Shown here in pieces: positions 43,258 through 52,509 of a stretch of 64,000 bases of DNA (position 1 is its first letter; each line of letters begins with the position of its first letter). This DNA is from Lederbergia citri (lineage in GTDB: Bacteria; Bacillota; Bacilli; Bacillales; Bacillaceae_C). The stretch spans positions 912,342 through 976,341 of the forward strand of contig NZ_JAGYPG010000001.1 of NCBI RefSeq assembly GCF_018343625.1, written 5' to 3'. The position numbers and the translations under genes were made by a program. The notes under the pieces are model-generated. The model made no database searches and was not told the origin of the DNA. It worked only from the letters and a program-made list of their open reading frames with translations.

Positions 43258-43437
43258 TTTTTCGCCCCCTCACTTAACGATAAACTTTCTCAATTGAGTA
43301 TTTATTTCTAATTATAATTTACTAGAGTAATAATAGTAAAGAGTATAAAAAAACAATTTTCTTCTGTAACATGAAGGAAAATGTCGACTTTTAAATGAAA
43401 ACGTAAAATAATGTTCTAAACTATCAGAAAGTTTTAG

Positions 43438-43466
43438 TTGTTTTTATTAGACAATGCTAATAGAAT
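43438..43466 (+). promoter_or_regulatory. sigma-A-type promoter for the aldehyde dehydrogenase
   Basis: TTGTTT (43438-43443) is 17 bases from TAGAAT (43461-43466), about 65 bases ahead of ATG 43532. Confidence 0.5.
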
Positions 43467-43531
43467 AAAGGTTGGTAACACTTCTAGCTAGAATCTCTCT
43501 ACAAAATTTATTAAATTTTAGGAGGTATTCA

Positions 43532-45016
43532 ATGAGTCAATTGACAGCGGAAGTTCACGAAAAGGTGCAAAAGTTCTTGCAAGGAACGAAAAAGTTATTT
43601 ATCAATGGTGAATTTGTTGAAAGTGCATCAGGTAAAACATTCGACACTCCCAATCCTGCGACTGGTGAAACGTTAGCTACTTTGTATGAAGCCGAGGAAG
43701 AAGATGTGAATCGTGCTGTTCGTGCAGCAAGAAATGCTTTTGACAACGGGCCTTGGTCAAGAATGAGTGCTTCAGAAAGAAGCCGTCTTATGTATAAGCT
43801 TGCAGACTTAATGGAAGAAAATAAAGATGCGTTGGCGCAATTAGAAACACTTGATAACGGAAAACCTATTCAAGAAACATCAAATGCCGATATCCCGCTT
43901 GCTATAGATCATATGCGCTATTACGCGGGCTGGGCAACAAAAATTACTGGGCAAACTATCCCTGTTTCTGGACCATTTTTTAATTACACACGTCACGAAC
44001 CTGTTGGAGTAGTCGGTCAAATTATTCCGTGGAACTTCCCGCTTTTAATGGCTATGTGGAAATTAGGTGCTGCGCTTGCCACAGGTTGTACCGTTGTATT
44101 AAAACCAGCCGAACAAACTCCACTATCAGCATTATTTTTAGCTGAATTAATAGATGAAGCTGGTTTTCCTGAAGGAGTCGTAAATATCATACCAGGTTTC
44201 GGTGAAACCGCCGGTCAACCATTAGTCGACCACCCGAATGTAGATAAAATTGCTTTTACTGGTTCCACTGAAGTCGGTAAATTAATCATGAAAAGAGCTT
44301 CTATTTCTTTAAAGCGCGTTACTCTTGAACTAGGAGGAAAATCTCCAAACATTATCTTGCCTGATGCTGATTTGACCCATGCCATTCCAGGAGCTTTAAA
44401 TGGCGTTATGTTTAACCAAGGGCAAGTATGTTGTGCAGGTTCACGGGTATTTATTCAGAAAAAACATTTTGATAATGTTGTCGCTGATATGACTTCCCAT
44501 GCACAAAGTATTAGACAAGGAGCAGGACTAGATGAAAATACACAAATGGGTCCTCTCGTTTCTTCTGAGCAGCAAAATCGTGTATTGAATTATATAGAAA
44601 AAGGCCTAAATGAAGGGGCTGAGTTATTAACAGGGGGACAAAAACCGCGCGAAGAAGGATTTTTTGTTGAACCAACCATTTTTGCGGATGTAAATGATGA
44701 AATGACAATCGCAAAAGAGGAAATATTCGGTCCAGTAATAGCAGCCCTTCCATATGAGGATTTAGATGAAGTAATCAAAAGGGCAAATAATAGCGATTAT
44801 GGTCTTGCCGCAGGAGTTTGGACGCGTGATGTAGCAAACGCACACTACATCGCAAACCGTCTACGTGCAGGAACTGTATGGGTCAATTGTTACAATGCGT
44901 TTGATGCAGCTTCTCCTTTTGGTGGCTATAAACAATCAGGAATAGGACGAGAAATGGGTTCCTATGCGCTTGATAATTATACTGAAGTTAAGAGCATTTG
45001 GATTTCGATGAACTAA
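43532..45016 (+). CDS. dhaS: aldehyde dehydrogenase (DhaS-like)
   Basis: This 494-residue NAD-dependent enzyme oxidises aldehydes to acids. Signatures are VGQIIPWNFPLLMAMWK, FTGSTEVGKLI, ELGGKSPNI (catalytic Glu in VTLELGG), QGQVCCAGSR with the nucleophilic Cys, and the C-terminal SPFGGYKQSGIGRE. Sequence and length match B. subtilis DhaS. ATG 43532 follows AGGAGG. It has a promoter-like site at 43438-43466 and a terminator at 45026-45067, so it is monocistronic. Confidence 0.92.
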   Translation: MSQLTAEVHEKVQKFLQGTKKLFINGEFVESASGKTFDTPNPATGETLATLYEAEEEDVNRAVRAARNAFDNGPWSRMSASERSRLMYKLADLMEENKDALAQLETLDNGKPIQETSNADIPLAIDHMRYYAGWATKITGQTIPVSGPFFNYTRHEPVGVVGQIIPWNFPLLMAMWKLGAALATGCTVVLKPAEQTPLSALFLAELIDEAGFPEGVVNIIPGFGETAGQPLVDHPNVDKIAFTGSTEVGKLIMKRASISLKRVTLELGGKSPNIILPDADLTHAIPGALNGVMFNQGQVCCAGSRVFIQKKHFDNVVADMTSHAQSIRQGAGLDENTQMGPLVSSEQQNRVLNYIEKGLNEGAELLTGGQKPREEGFFVEPTIFADVNDEMTIAKEEIFGPVIAALPYEDLDEVIKRANNSDYGLAAGVWTRDVANAHYIANRLRAGTVWVNCYNAFDAASPFGGYKQSGIGREMGSYALDNYTEVKSIWISMN

Positions 45017-45025
45017 GATGGATGA

Positions 45026-45067
45026 AGAAATACAGTATATAAAAAATACTGTATTTCTTCTTTTTTA
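45026..45067 (+). terminator. terminator after dhaS
   Basis: AAATACAGTAT and ATACTGTATTT form a long stem followed by TCTTCTTTTTTAT. Confidence 0.8.
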
Positions 45068-45157
45068 TGCTTAATGCTTTTCTTTTATCAACATAAAGGT
45101 TACAATTATTTTTATATAGAGAATAATCCAATTTCACGAGGAGGTTTTTTTACTGGC

Positions 45158-45280
45158 ATGAAAATCATGAGTAATGAACTGCTAGTTGCTGCCTATCGAG
45201 ATGCTAAAAAGAACGAGCAAGAGAGTGAATGGATAAGATTATTAAAAACTGAAATGAAGAAACGTGGTTTAAAACCATAA
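45158..45280 (+). CDS. sda: Sda-like sporulation checkpoint protein
   Basis: This 40-residue protein (MKIMSNELLVAAYRDAKKNE, later ESEWIRLLKTEMKKRG) fits the Sda pattern LSDELLxxSYxxA-FIxLIxxEIxRR: two antiparallel helices that dock on the sporulation kinase KinA. In B. subtilis Sda is about 46-52 residues, and blocks sporulation after DNA replication damage. The ATG at 45158 lies 13 bases from GAGGAGG, which is long; no better start is in frame. The assignment rests on motif resemblance, and a second Sda-type gene may exist elsewhere. Confidence 0.6.
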   Translation: MKIMSNELLVAAYRDAKKNEQESEWIRLLKTEMKKRGLKP

Positions 45281-45322
45281 TATTTTTATAGTGATTCTCT
45301 ATGAAACTTTGACTTTATGACA

Positions 45323-45352
45323 ATGCGTGCTTAATTAGAGCACGCTTTTTTA
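45323..45352 (+). terminator. terminator after the Sda-like gene
   Basis: GCGTGCT, loop TAATTAG, AGCACGC, then TTTTTTA. Confidence 0.8.
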
Positions 45353-46159
45353 AATTTCTTCAATTCGTGGAGAAGCTGGATTACAGTCAGGATTTTGTGA
45401 TTTTGTTGATTGTGCTAATTTTGTTAAGTAATAACACTCCTCTCGAAACATATGATCTGCCATTAGTGCGGGAAACGTTCCTAATACTTGTTCAGAAATT
45501 TCAAGTTCCAAAATTTCATTTAAGAATATTTGAAACGCTTCTATTTCCAATTTAGCCTCACTGTTTAATCTTGATAAAGCTGGAAATTGATAAATATGAG
45601 TCCGAAGGTATCCAGCAAATTCAACAGCCTTTAAATAAAGATGCTCAAAATCCTTATTGAAGGTTGCACTTTCGTGTTTAAGCATTTTTTCAGTAGCATC
45701 CAACTGATCTTGAATGGCCCCTGCATGACCTGCTGCATCACTAAGCCATAGTAAATGGTGATGCAACTCATGGGCGATTGGCGGTGATTCATTTTTTAAA
45801 AAATAACTAATAATTCTTTCATATTCTTCTAGCTCATTGACCATATGATTAACAAATGATGGAGATAAATGAAATTTAATTTTTTTAAACAGCAATTTTT
45901 CAAGTAAGGTAAATTTAAATCCTTTTAACTCCTCTGTTGCAGCTTTAGCTTCACTCGTTAAGGTAAGCGCTTGTTCAATGCTTGCTATTTGTCTTGCCTG
46001 CATTAATAATTGGTCAAATAAATTCTTGAATTTTTCCGCTGTTCTAATATTAGCCGTTTCTGACGGTGCTAAAGAATCCAAAATAAATCGTGAATGATCA
46101 CCAAGTATCTGTAGCCAAAATTCATGTTCAAACTTTACTTCATTTAAAGTAAGAGTCAA
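45350..46159 (-). CDS. DUF2935 protein
   Basis: This 269-residue protein is all-helical, with two similar halves: FEHEFWLQILGDHSRFI in the first and LHHHLLWLSDAAGHAGAIQD in the second, each with conserved Glu and His that could bind metal. This is the layout of DUF2935 proteins of Bacillus and Clostridium, whose function is not known. It starts with TTG 46159 behind a GGGGGG site. It is monocistronic, with the 52-bp repeat array 2 on its promoter side. Confidence 0.78.
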   Translation of the reverse strand: MTLTLNEVKFEHEFWLQILGDHSRFILDSLAPSETANIRTAEKFKNLFDQLLMQARQIASIEQALTLTSEAKAATEELKGFKFTLLEKLLFKKIKFHLSPSFVNHMVNELEEYERIISYFLKNESPPIAHELHHHLLWLSDAAGHAGAIQDQLDATEKMLKHESATFNKDFEHLYLKAVEFAGYLRTHIYQFPALSRLNSEAKLEIEAFQIFLNEILELEISEQVLGTFPALMADHMFREECYYLTKLAQSTKSQNPDCNPASPRIEEI

Positions 46160-46304
46160 ATAAATCCCCCCCTAATTTTTGCATTCAATTTAGCATATTC
46201 TATGTCCCCTTTATTTAATGAAAACTATTTTGAGTTTGGCAATTTTTTTGAGATAAAGTTATTAAGGTGGTACATAGGAGGGTTGCTTTAGTTATAAACG
46301 AATT

Positions 46305-46696
46305 TAACATGGATATGGCTTAAATAAGATGATTGAGACCTTTTACTAACAAAATTCAACACTAATATGACCTCAATAACATGATTGAGACCTTTCACTA
46401 GCAAAGTCCAAATCGTATATGGCCTCAATAACATGATTAAGACCTTTCACTGACAAAATCTAACTCCTATAAGACCACAATAACATGTTTGAGACATTTA
46501 ACTGGCAAAATCCAACACGGATAGGACCTCAATAACCAGATAGAGACTTTCACTGACAAAAACCATCTCGAATAAGGTCTAAATAACTCGATTGAGACCT
46601 TTCACTAGCAAAAATCCAACACGAATAGGACCTCAATAACTCGATTGAGACCTTTCACTAGCAAAATCCAACACACCTAAATTAAGACCATGTACT
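46305..46696. repeat. tandem array 2, about seven degenerate 52-bp units with hairpins
   Basis: GATTGAGACC or a close variant recurs at 46331, 46383, 46435, 46487, 46539, 46590 and 46643 (spacing 51-53), with a truncated last unit near 46680. Each unit carries the inverted repeat AGG-N-CCTCAAT, six-base loop, ATTGAG-N-CCTTT. The remaining bases (CACTAGCAAAATCCAACACGA type) are moderately conserved. No open frame crosses it. Bases 46160-46304 and 46697-46803 around it show nothing I recognise. Confidence 0.88.
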
Positions 46697-46803
46697 AGCG
46701 AATCCTTAAACAAAAATAAGTAGTAAATTTTAAAACCTTATCAAGAGATTTAGCCTTAAGATTAAATAACTAATCCCTATCTTTTCGTCCTCTATTCTCT
46801 CCA

Positions 46804-46834
46804 TAAAAAAACGACCGCATAAGCGGTCGTTTTG
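46804..46834. terminator. terminator after odhB
   Basis: AAAACGACCGC and GCGGTCGTTTT form a long stem with loop ATAA. Confidence 0.85.
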
Positions 46835-46841
46835 ATATCCA

Positions 46842-48080
46842 TTAACCTTGTAATAAAAGGTCTTCTGGGTTTTCTAATAATTTTTTAACTGTTACGAGGA
46901 ATCCAACAGCTTCTTTTCCGTCAATGACTCGGTGATCATAAGAAAGTGCTACGTACATCATTGGGCGATTCTCCATACGTTCTGCATCAATTGCAACAGG
47001 ACGTGTTTGGATGGTGTGCATACCAAGAATTCCGACTTGTGTACCGTTCAAGATAGGTGTTGAAAGCAATGATCCGAAAACTCCTCCATTTGTTATGGTA
47101 AAAGTTCCACCTTGTAGATCACTTAAAGCCAATTTATTATCTCTTGCTTTTAAAGCTACGGCTAATATATCTGCTTCAATCTCGGCGAAATTTTTACGGT
47201 CACAGTCGCGAATAACTGGAACGACGAGTCCTTCGTCAGTTGATACGGCTACACCGATATCATAGAACTTTTTCAAAACGAGTTCGTCGCCTTGCAGTTC
47301 GGAATTGACTGCAGGATATTTTTTCAATGCTGCTACTACAGCTTTAGTGAAAAATGACATAAAGCCAAGACGAACATCATTTTCTTCAAAGAATTTGTCT
47401 TTTTTGCGTTTACGTAAATCCATAACTGCCGTCATATCTATTTCATTAAAAGTTGTTAACATTGCTGCGTTTTGTTGAACTTCAACAAGTCTTTTTGCAA
47501 TTGTTTGGCGGCGTCTAGATAAACGTACACGTTCAATTGGTTTTCCTTCTTCTTGAGTAACCGCAGGAGCAGCTTTTGGTGCTGGAGCTTGTTCAGCAGC
47601 CTTCTTTGGCTGATTAGAATAAGATGTTATATCTTGTTTTCTAACACGGCCAAGTGGATCAACAGTTGGAACCTCGCTTAAATCGATTCCTTTTTCTCTA
47701 GCTAGCTTACGAGCTGCAGGTGAAGCAATAGGTCGATCCTTTTTCTCAGTGTCAGCCTTTTCCTGTACTTGCTCTTGTTTTGGTTCTTCGGCAGCTACCT
47801 CTTCCTTCACAGGCTCTGCAGGTTTAGTCTCCGCTGGTTGCTCTCCACCCGCTTCCACGATGGCAATAACTTCACCTACTTGAACTGTATCACCTTCTGC
47901 TGCTTTTAATTCCTTAACAATTCCTGATTCTTCGGAGATTACCTCAACATTGACTTTATCTGTTTCTAGTTCAACGATGTATTCTCCCTTTTCAACGGAA
48001 TCACCCGGTTGTTTTAGCCATTGAGCGATTGTACCTTCCGTAATCGATTCTGCTAATTCAGGTACTTTAATTTCAGCCAC
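46842..48080 (-). CDS. odhB: 2-oxoglutarate dehydrogenase E2, dihydrolipoyl succinyltransferase
   Basis: This 412-residue TCA-cycle enzyme has a lipoyl domain (about 1-75, lipoyl-Lys in [11 protein letters not shown]), an Ala/Pro/Glu-rich linker, a subunit-binding domain (about 125-165, [19 protein letters not shown]) and a catalytic domain (about 190-412) with the active-site His and Asp in [15 protein letters not shown] 48080 follows GGAGG and gives the usual VAEIKVPEL opening. It is the second gene of the odhAB operon, 65 bases after odhA. Confidence 0.95.
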   Translation of the reverse strand: MAEIKVPELAESITEGTIAQWLKQPGDSVEKGEYIVELETDKVNVEVISEESGIVKELKAAEGDTVQVGEVIAIVEAGGEQPAETKPAEPVKEEVAAEEPKQEQVQEKADTEKKDRPIASPAARKLAREKGIDLSEVPTVDPLGRVRKQDITSYSNQPKKAAEQAPAPKAAPAVTQEEGKPIERVRLSRRRQTIAKRLVEVQQNAAMLTTFNEIDMTAVMDLRKRKKDKFFEENDVRLGFMSFFTKAVVAALKKYPAVNSELQGDELVLKKFYDIGVAVSTDEGLVVPVIRDCDRKNFAEIEADILAVALKARDNKLALSDLQGGTFTITNGGVFGSLLSTPILNGTQVGILGMHTIQTRPVAIDAERMENRPMMYVALSYDHRVIDGKEAVGFLVTVKKLLENPEDLLLQG

Positions 48081-48145
48081 TTTGAATCCTCCTCTAATCT
48101 TTAACCAATACAATTATCAATTTTAGTTTTTGCTTCGCCAATAAA

Positions 48146-50989
48146 TTATCTAGAAAAAGCTTCTTGAATGATGCGATTTTGCTCTTTTTTATGGATAGTT
48201 GGATCCCCTTCAGAAGGACTGGAACGTCTCCGTCTTCCTGTATATTTTACGTCTACCCCTTTAGGAGCTATTTCTCTTAGATAAGGATCAACATGCATCC
48301 AGCCGCCCATATTTTTTGGTTCCTCTTGAACCCAAACAAGTTCTTTTAAGTTTGGATAACGGGATAAAATATTTTCAATATCCTTATTAGGGAACGGATA
48401 TAATTGTTCTACCCTTAAAATATGGAGCCAATCCACTTCGGATTCGTTTTTCAATTGTTCTTCAAGATCGATCGCAACTTTTCCGGAGCAGAGTACAATT
48501 CGCTCTACTGCCTCTTTATTTTGACCAAGTCCTTTTTGTTCAAGCACTTGCTGGAAGCTTCCATCTGTCAATTCTTTCGCATCTGATGAAGCAAGTGGAT
48601 GCCTTAGTAGGCTCTTTGGTGTCATGATGACTAGCGGTTTTACTCCTTCTGAACCAAGAGTAGCAGCCTGTCTTCGTAATAAATGGAAATATTGAGCGGA
48701 TGTTGATAAATTCGCAACCGTCCAGTTATTTTCTGCTGCACTTTGGAGGAATCTCTCCACTCTTCCACTTGAGTGCTCAGGACCTTGACCTTCATATCCA
48801 TGAGGAAGCAACATAACTAAACCAGATTTTTGTCCCCATTTCGCCCTGCCTGACGAAATAAATTGATCAAAATATACTTGAGCCATATTAGCAAAGTCTC
48901 CAAATTGCGCTTCCCAAATGACGAGCGTTTCTGGAGCAAATACATTGTATCCATATTCAAATCCAACTACTGCGGCTTCTGTCAATGGGCTGTTATAAAC
49001 AACAAATGAAGAATTAACTTCTGAAAGATTGTGCAATGGAATAAATTCTTCACCTGTTTTTTCATCATGCAAAACAAGATTTCTTTGAGCAAATGTACCA
49101 CGTTGTGAATCCTGCCCAGTAAAGCGGATTGGAGTTCCGTCTCTTAGGATGGATCCAAATGCAAGTGATTCAGCATGTGCCCATTCAATTTTCCCTTCAC
49201 CGTCAAAAATACTTTCTCTTCTTTTTAAAATACGACTAAGCTTTTGGAACACATTAAAATTCTCAGGCCACTGCAATAGTTCAGCATTGATTGTTTTAAG
49301 AACATCTCTATCTACACTAGTTTTATATTGCTGTAAGCCATTCATGATGTATTCCGGTGGATTCATGGCGATATCTTGGTCTTCTTCTTTATTTAAATGA
49401 ACCGCATCATATTCTTTCTGCAAACGTTCTTGAATATCATTTTCGATTTTTTCTGCATCTTCTTTGGAAATTAATCCTTTGGTAATTAAACGTTCTGCAT
49501 AGATTTCTTTCACTGTTGGATGACCTTTGACAATATTATACATCAAAGGGTTTGTAACCATTGGCTCATCCATTTCATTATGGCCAAACCTTCTATATCC
49601 TATTAAATCTATTACAAAGTCTTTACGAAACTTTTGTCTATATTTATAAGCTAAGACCGCCGCTGCTAGTACAGCTTCTGGATCATCCGCATTTACATGA
49701 ACAACTGGGATTTCGAATCCCTTTGCAATATCAGATGCATATTTAGTCGAACGTGAATCAGAGCTTTCTGTAGTAAATCCAATCCTATTATTTGCAATAA
49801 TATGGATTGTTCCTCCAGTGTCATATCCCTTCAGTTGGCCCATATTTAGAGTTTCTTGAGTAATGCCTTCACCTGGGAAAGCGGCATCACCATGAACCGA
49901 AATCGCAACACAACTAGAAAAATCTTGCTCTGGATAACCAGATTTATTGCGATTTTCTTGAGCTGCACGAGTATAACCATCTACGACTGGTCCCACTACT
50001 TCGAGGTGGCTCGGATTATTTGCAAGTGTAATTCTTGTATTGGCTGTGCTTCCACGCTTTAACCTGCGGTCAGCACCTAAGTGATACTTAACATCCCCTG
50101 TCCAACCGTATGTAATGCCGATTGATCCTTCAGATGGAATTAAATCCTTATTGGGAGCATGTTGGAATTCAGAAAAAATCATTTTATATGGCTTTTCAAG
50201 TACATGTGCAAGGACATTTAGACGCCCGCGGTGAGCCATGCCAATATTTACTGTTCTTGTACCAGTTTCAACTGTCAAACTAATAATTCGATCTATTAAT
50301 GGAATGAGTGTATCTACACCCTCAATAGAAAATCGTTTTTGTCCTACAAAAGTTCTGTGTAAAAACTTTTCGAATCCTTCTACTTCTGAAAGTCGATTTA
50401 ATAAATTGATTCGCTCTTCTTTTGTTAATGATGGGTAAAAACTCTCAGACTCAATTTGTTGCTGTAACCAGTTTTTCTCTTCTAACTCATGCACTTGATG
50501 ATATTCAAACGCTAGTTTTTGAGTATATACTTTTTTCAAATGGTTAATTGCGTCTAACCCGTTTTTTAAATCGGATGGTGCATTTGGCGAAATGAAAGAT
50601 GCCGGTACATGTTTTAAGTCTTCTTCCGTTAAGTTGTATTCCGATAGCTCTATTCTTCTATTTACTTTTTCTCTATCGTCTAAAGGATTAATATCCGCGA
50701 TTAAGTGACCATATGTACGAATATTATCTGCGAGCTTGACCGCCGCAACCATCTTACTAAGTAAGTTAGGATTTGTTGGAAGCTGGAAAGATACATCAGC
50801 CTGCCCTTTCGTTGTCTCTTCTTCAACAACTGATACAGGTGCACCCCATTGATCAAACAGTTGTCTCAAATCGGGCTCAACACTATCCGGATCTGTAAGA
50901 TATTGCTCGTATACTTCTATTACATAACCAAGATTTGGCCCCGAAAAATTATGCCAAGGTGTCCCTTGAAATGAAGCCTTTTTACTCAT
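48146..50989 (-). CDS. odhA: 2-oxoglutarate dehydrogenase E1
   Basis: This 947-residue thiamine diphosphate enzyme decarboxylates 2-oxoglutarate. The N-terminal WHNFSGPNLGYVIEVYEQYL segment, the TIGMAHRGRLNVLAHVLEK-like block (GMAHRGRLNVLA), the ThDP/Mg region GDAAFPGEGITQE and RFGHNEMDEP, and the C-terminal GPEHSSGRVERFLQ are all present. Length fits Bacillus OdhA (about 940). ATG 50989 follows GGAGGCG. It leads the odhAB operon; the E3 is encoded elsewhere. Confidence 0.96.
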   Translation of the reverse strand: MSKKASFQGTPWHNFSGPNLGYVIEVYEQYLTDPDSVEPDLRQLFDQWGAPVSVVEEETTKGQADVSFQLPTNPNLLSKMVAAVKLADNIRTYGHLIADINPLDDREKVNRRIELSEYNLTEEDLKHVPASFISPNAPSDLKNGLDAINHLKKVYTQKLAFEYHQVHELEEKNWLQQQIESESFYPSLTKEERINLLNRLSEVEGFEKFLHRTFVGQKRFSIEGVDTLIPLIDRIISLTVETGTRTVNIGMAHRGRLNVLAHVLEKPYKMIFSEFQHAPNKDLIPSEGSIGITYGWTGDVKYHLGADRRLKRGSTANTRITLANNPSHLEVVGPVVDGYTRAAQENRNKSGYPEQDFSSCVAISVHGDAAFPGEGITQETLNMGQLKGYDTGGTIHIIANNRIGFTTESSDSRSTKYASDIAKGFEIPVVHVNADDPEAVLAAAVLAYKYRQKFRKDFVIDLIGYRRFGHNEMDEPMVTNPLMYNIVKGHPTVKEIYAERLITKGLISKEDAEKIENDIQERLQKEYDAVHLNKEEDQDIAMNPPEYIMNGLQQYKTSVDRDVLKTINAELLQWPENFNVFQKLSRILKRRESIFDGEGKIEWAHAESLAFGSILRDGTPIRFTGQDSQRGTFAQRNLVLHDEKTGEEFIPLHNLSEVNSSFVVYNSPLTEAAVVGFEYGYNVFAPETLVIWEAQFGDFANMAQVYFDQFISSGRAKWGQKSGLVMLLPHGYEGQGPEHSSGRVERFLQSAAENNWTVANLSTSAQYFHLLRRQAATLGSEGVKPLVIMTPKSLLRHPLASSDAKELTDGSFQQVLEQKGLGQNKEAVERIVLCSGKVAIDLEEQLKNESEVDWLHILRVEQLYPFPNKDIENILSRYPNLKELVWVQEEPKNMGGWMHVDPYLREIAPKGVDVKYTGRRRRSSPSEGDPTIHKKEQNRIIQEAFSR

Positions 50990-51308
50990 TAATGATACGC
51001 CTCCACCAATTCAACCATAATTTTTTATTTTTCATACAAAGTTCATAATTTTTTCGTGAAAAGCTCACAATCTCCATTTTATCATTGACAACCTGTAATA
51101 TAAAGACTAAATGTAATTTTTCATATGAATTTAGCTATTTCTGTCGAATGTAAAATCTTGATTTCAATAATTATTTTTAACCATATCAATCTTACTATGA
51201 TTACTTAAAAAATCCAATGGATTTGCTCGATTGTTTTTCATCGTGATTCCCACCTAAGCCTACTTAAGCATATATTGTGATAAAGAAATTCAAGTTGGAG
51301 TGAGAATT
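50990..51308. other. divergent promoter region between odhA and the Hsp20-fold gene
   Basis: No gene is seen in this AT-rich stretch. On the plus side CATATATT (about 51268-51275) resembles a sporulation-type minus 10 box (CATAnnnT) at a suitable distance from ATG 51309, but the minus 35 side is unclear. No confident sigma-A promoter for odhA could be fixed by eye. Confidence 0.35.
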
Positions 51309-51779
51309 ATGTTTCCATGGGGGATGTTTCCTTTTAATGAAGATATTAAAAAGTTAACAGAACAACTAAATCCTTCAGACGTAAATTCATATGTCAATGA
51401 CATGATGAAAAAACTAATGAATAATACTCCAATGGAAAATATGCTTTCTCCACAGAAGAATAATACGAATAATACGAACAATACACAAAAATCCAAAAGT
51501 GAAGTTTCCGCTCAAGTATTCGAAACATTTGATGATGTATATGTAAGACTGCATTTACCCCCAAACATTACATTAAATCATTTAAAAATTTTTCATACGT
51601 CAAACCAGGTCATTGTTGAAAATTTATCAGAAGAAGGCAGCAGACAAATCTTTACTCTCCCTAGCCTAGTCAAAAAAAAAGGAGCTACCGCTCAAGTTAA
51701 AAATCAAATATTAGAAATAAAGATTCCAAGAAATGATGACCTTCAGTATACGGAAATAACCGTTTCGGAAAAGTTATAA
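51309..51779 (+). CDS. Hsp20/alpha-crystallin-fold protein, possibly spore-associated
   Basis: This 156-residue protein has an N-terminal region with an Asn/Thr-rich stretch (NNTNNTNNTQKSKS, about 57-72) followed by an alpha-crystallin-like domain (about 75-155): VFETFDDVYVRLHLPPNI, VIVENLSEEG, then the last strands ILEIKIPRN. The IxI tail motif is weak. Bacillus spore proteins CotP, CotM and GerT have this fold, and a CATATATT box upstream could suit a sporulation sigma factor, but neither is proof. ATG 51309 has GGAGTGAG. Confidence 0.6.
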   Translation: MFPWGMFPFNEDIKKLTEQLNPSDVNSYVNDMMKKLMNNTPMENMLSPQKNNTNNTNNTQKSKSEVSAQVFETFDDVYVRLHLPPNITLNHLKIFHTSNQVIVENLSEEGSRQIFTLPSLVKKKGATAQVKNQILEIKIPRNDDLQYTEITVSEKL

Positions 51780-51784
51780 ACTTT

Positions 51785-52417
51785 TTATGGGCAAAGTTTT
51801 TGAAATTTTTCTCTCATGTCGTTCGCAAGTTCCGGAACCGATATAGCATAAGCTATTTGTTCATAATTTTTACGATCATGAAAAAATAATTGATGCAGAA
51901 TGGAAATACTCAAACCTGGATTAGGGCGTTCTTGCAGAATAAGCTCAAAATCAGGTTTGATTGCCCCTTCTTTAAGGACTTTTGCGAAAAAGCCAGATTT
52001 CCCTGTCCGAATAATTTCTTTTAACATTCCTTTCGTCCGATTCGAATGATCAATTGTAATGCATGGTATACGACCTTGGGTTATTTGAACAATTGTTTCA
52101 CCAATCTGATAAATATCTCCCACACACACATCATTTTCCAACATATTTGTAACCGTTAAATTTTCCCCAAATGCTGGAATTGTTAGGGATTTACCTGTTT
52201 GTTCTTCCCACCATGCATAGTGTTCAAATGGATAAAAACAAGCTGCCCGATCTTCCCCGCCATGATTTCGCAAATCCGCAACGTCGTCTTGGTCAAATCC
52301 TCCCCTGCGGAGAAAAGCCTTTTGGACGGGCTGTTTTCTAATTCCTGTTTTTAACGTTTGCCCATATTGATTACTGATCAGCTTTGGTCTTCCTACATTA
52401 ACTGATTTTATTAACAT
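51785..52417 (-). CDS. MOSC-domain protein (YiiM/YflK type)
   Basis: This 210-residue protein has the MOSC beta-barrel: GGFDQDDVADLRNHGGEDRA, FGENLTV, VGDIYQIGETIVQITQGRIPC (with the conserved Cys) and a C-terminal 3-alpha tail (about 160-205). YiiM-like proteins reduce N-hydroxylated bases with a molybdenum cofactor, which fits the presence of moaA-moeA-mobB in the same window. ATG 52417 follows GGGGGG. It converges on the Hsp20-fold gene. Activity is inferred from family. Confidence 0.82.
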   Translation of the reverse strand: MLIKSVNVGRPKLISNQYGQTLKTGIRKQPVQKAFLRRGGFDQDDVADLRNHGGEDRAACFYPFEHYAWWEEQTGKSLTIPAFGENLTVTNMLENDVCVGDIYQIGETIVQITQGRIPCITIDHSNRTKGMLKEIIRTGKSGFFAKVLKEGAIKPDFELILQERPNPGLSISILHQLFFHDRKNYEQIAYAISVPELANDMREKFQKLCP

Positions 52418-52509
52418 TTTCGATCCCCCCAATAAATGCTCTATGTATGTAAGGATAAAAAATTCCTACAAGTTAATATTAATCTTACTAAGCTTGAAAG
52501 GAAATGGCT

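Noticed and set aside
46305..46696. CRISPR array
   Set aside because: Same reasons: 52-bp contiguous degenerate units with no spacers and no cas genes.
49149..50438. Several plus-strand open frames inside odhA
   Set aside because: They are antisense shadows of a long conserved coding gene.
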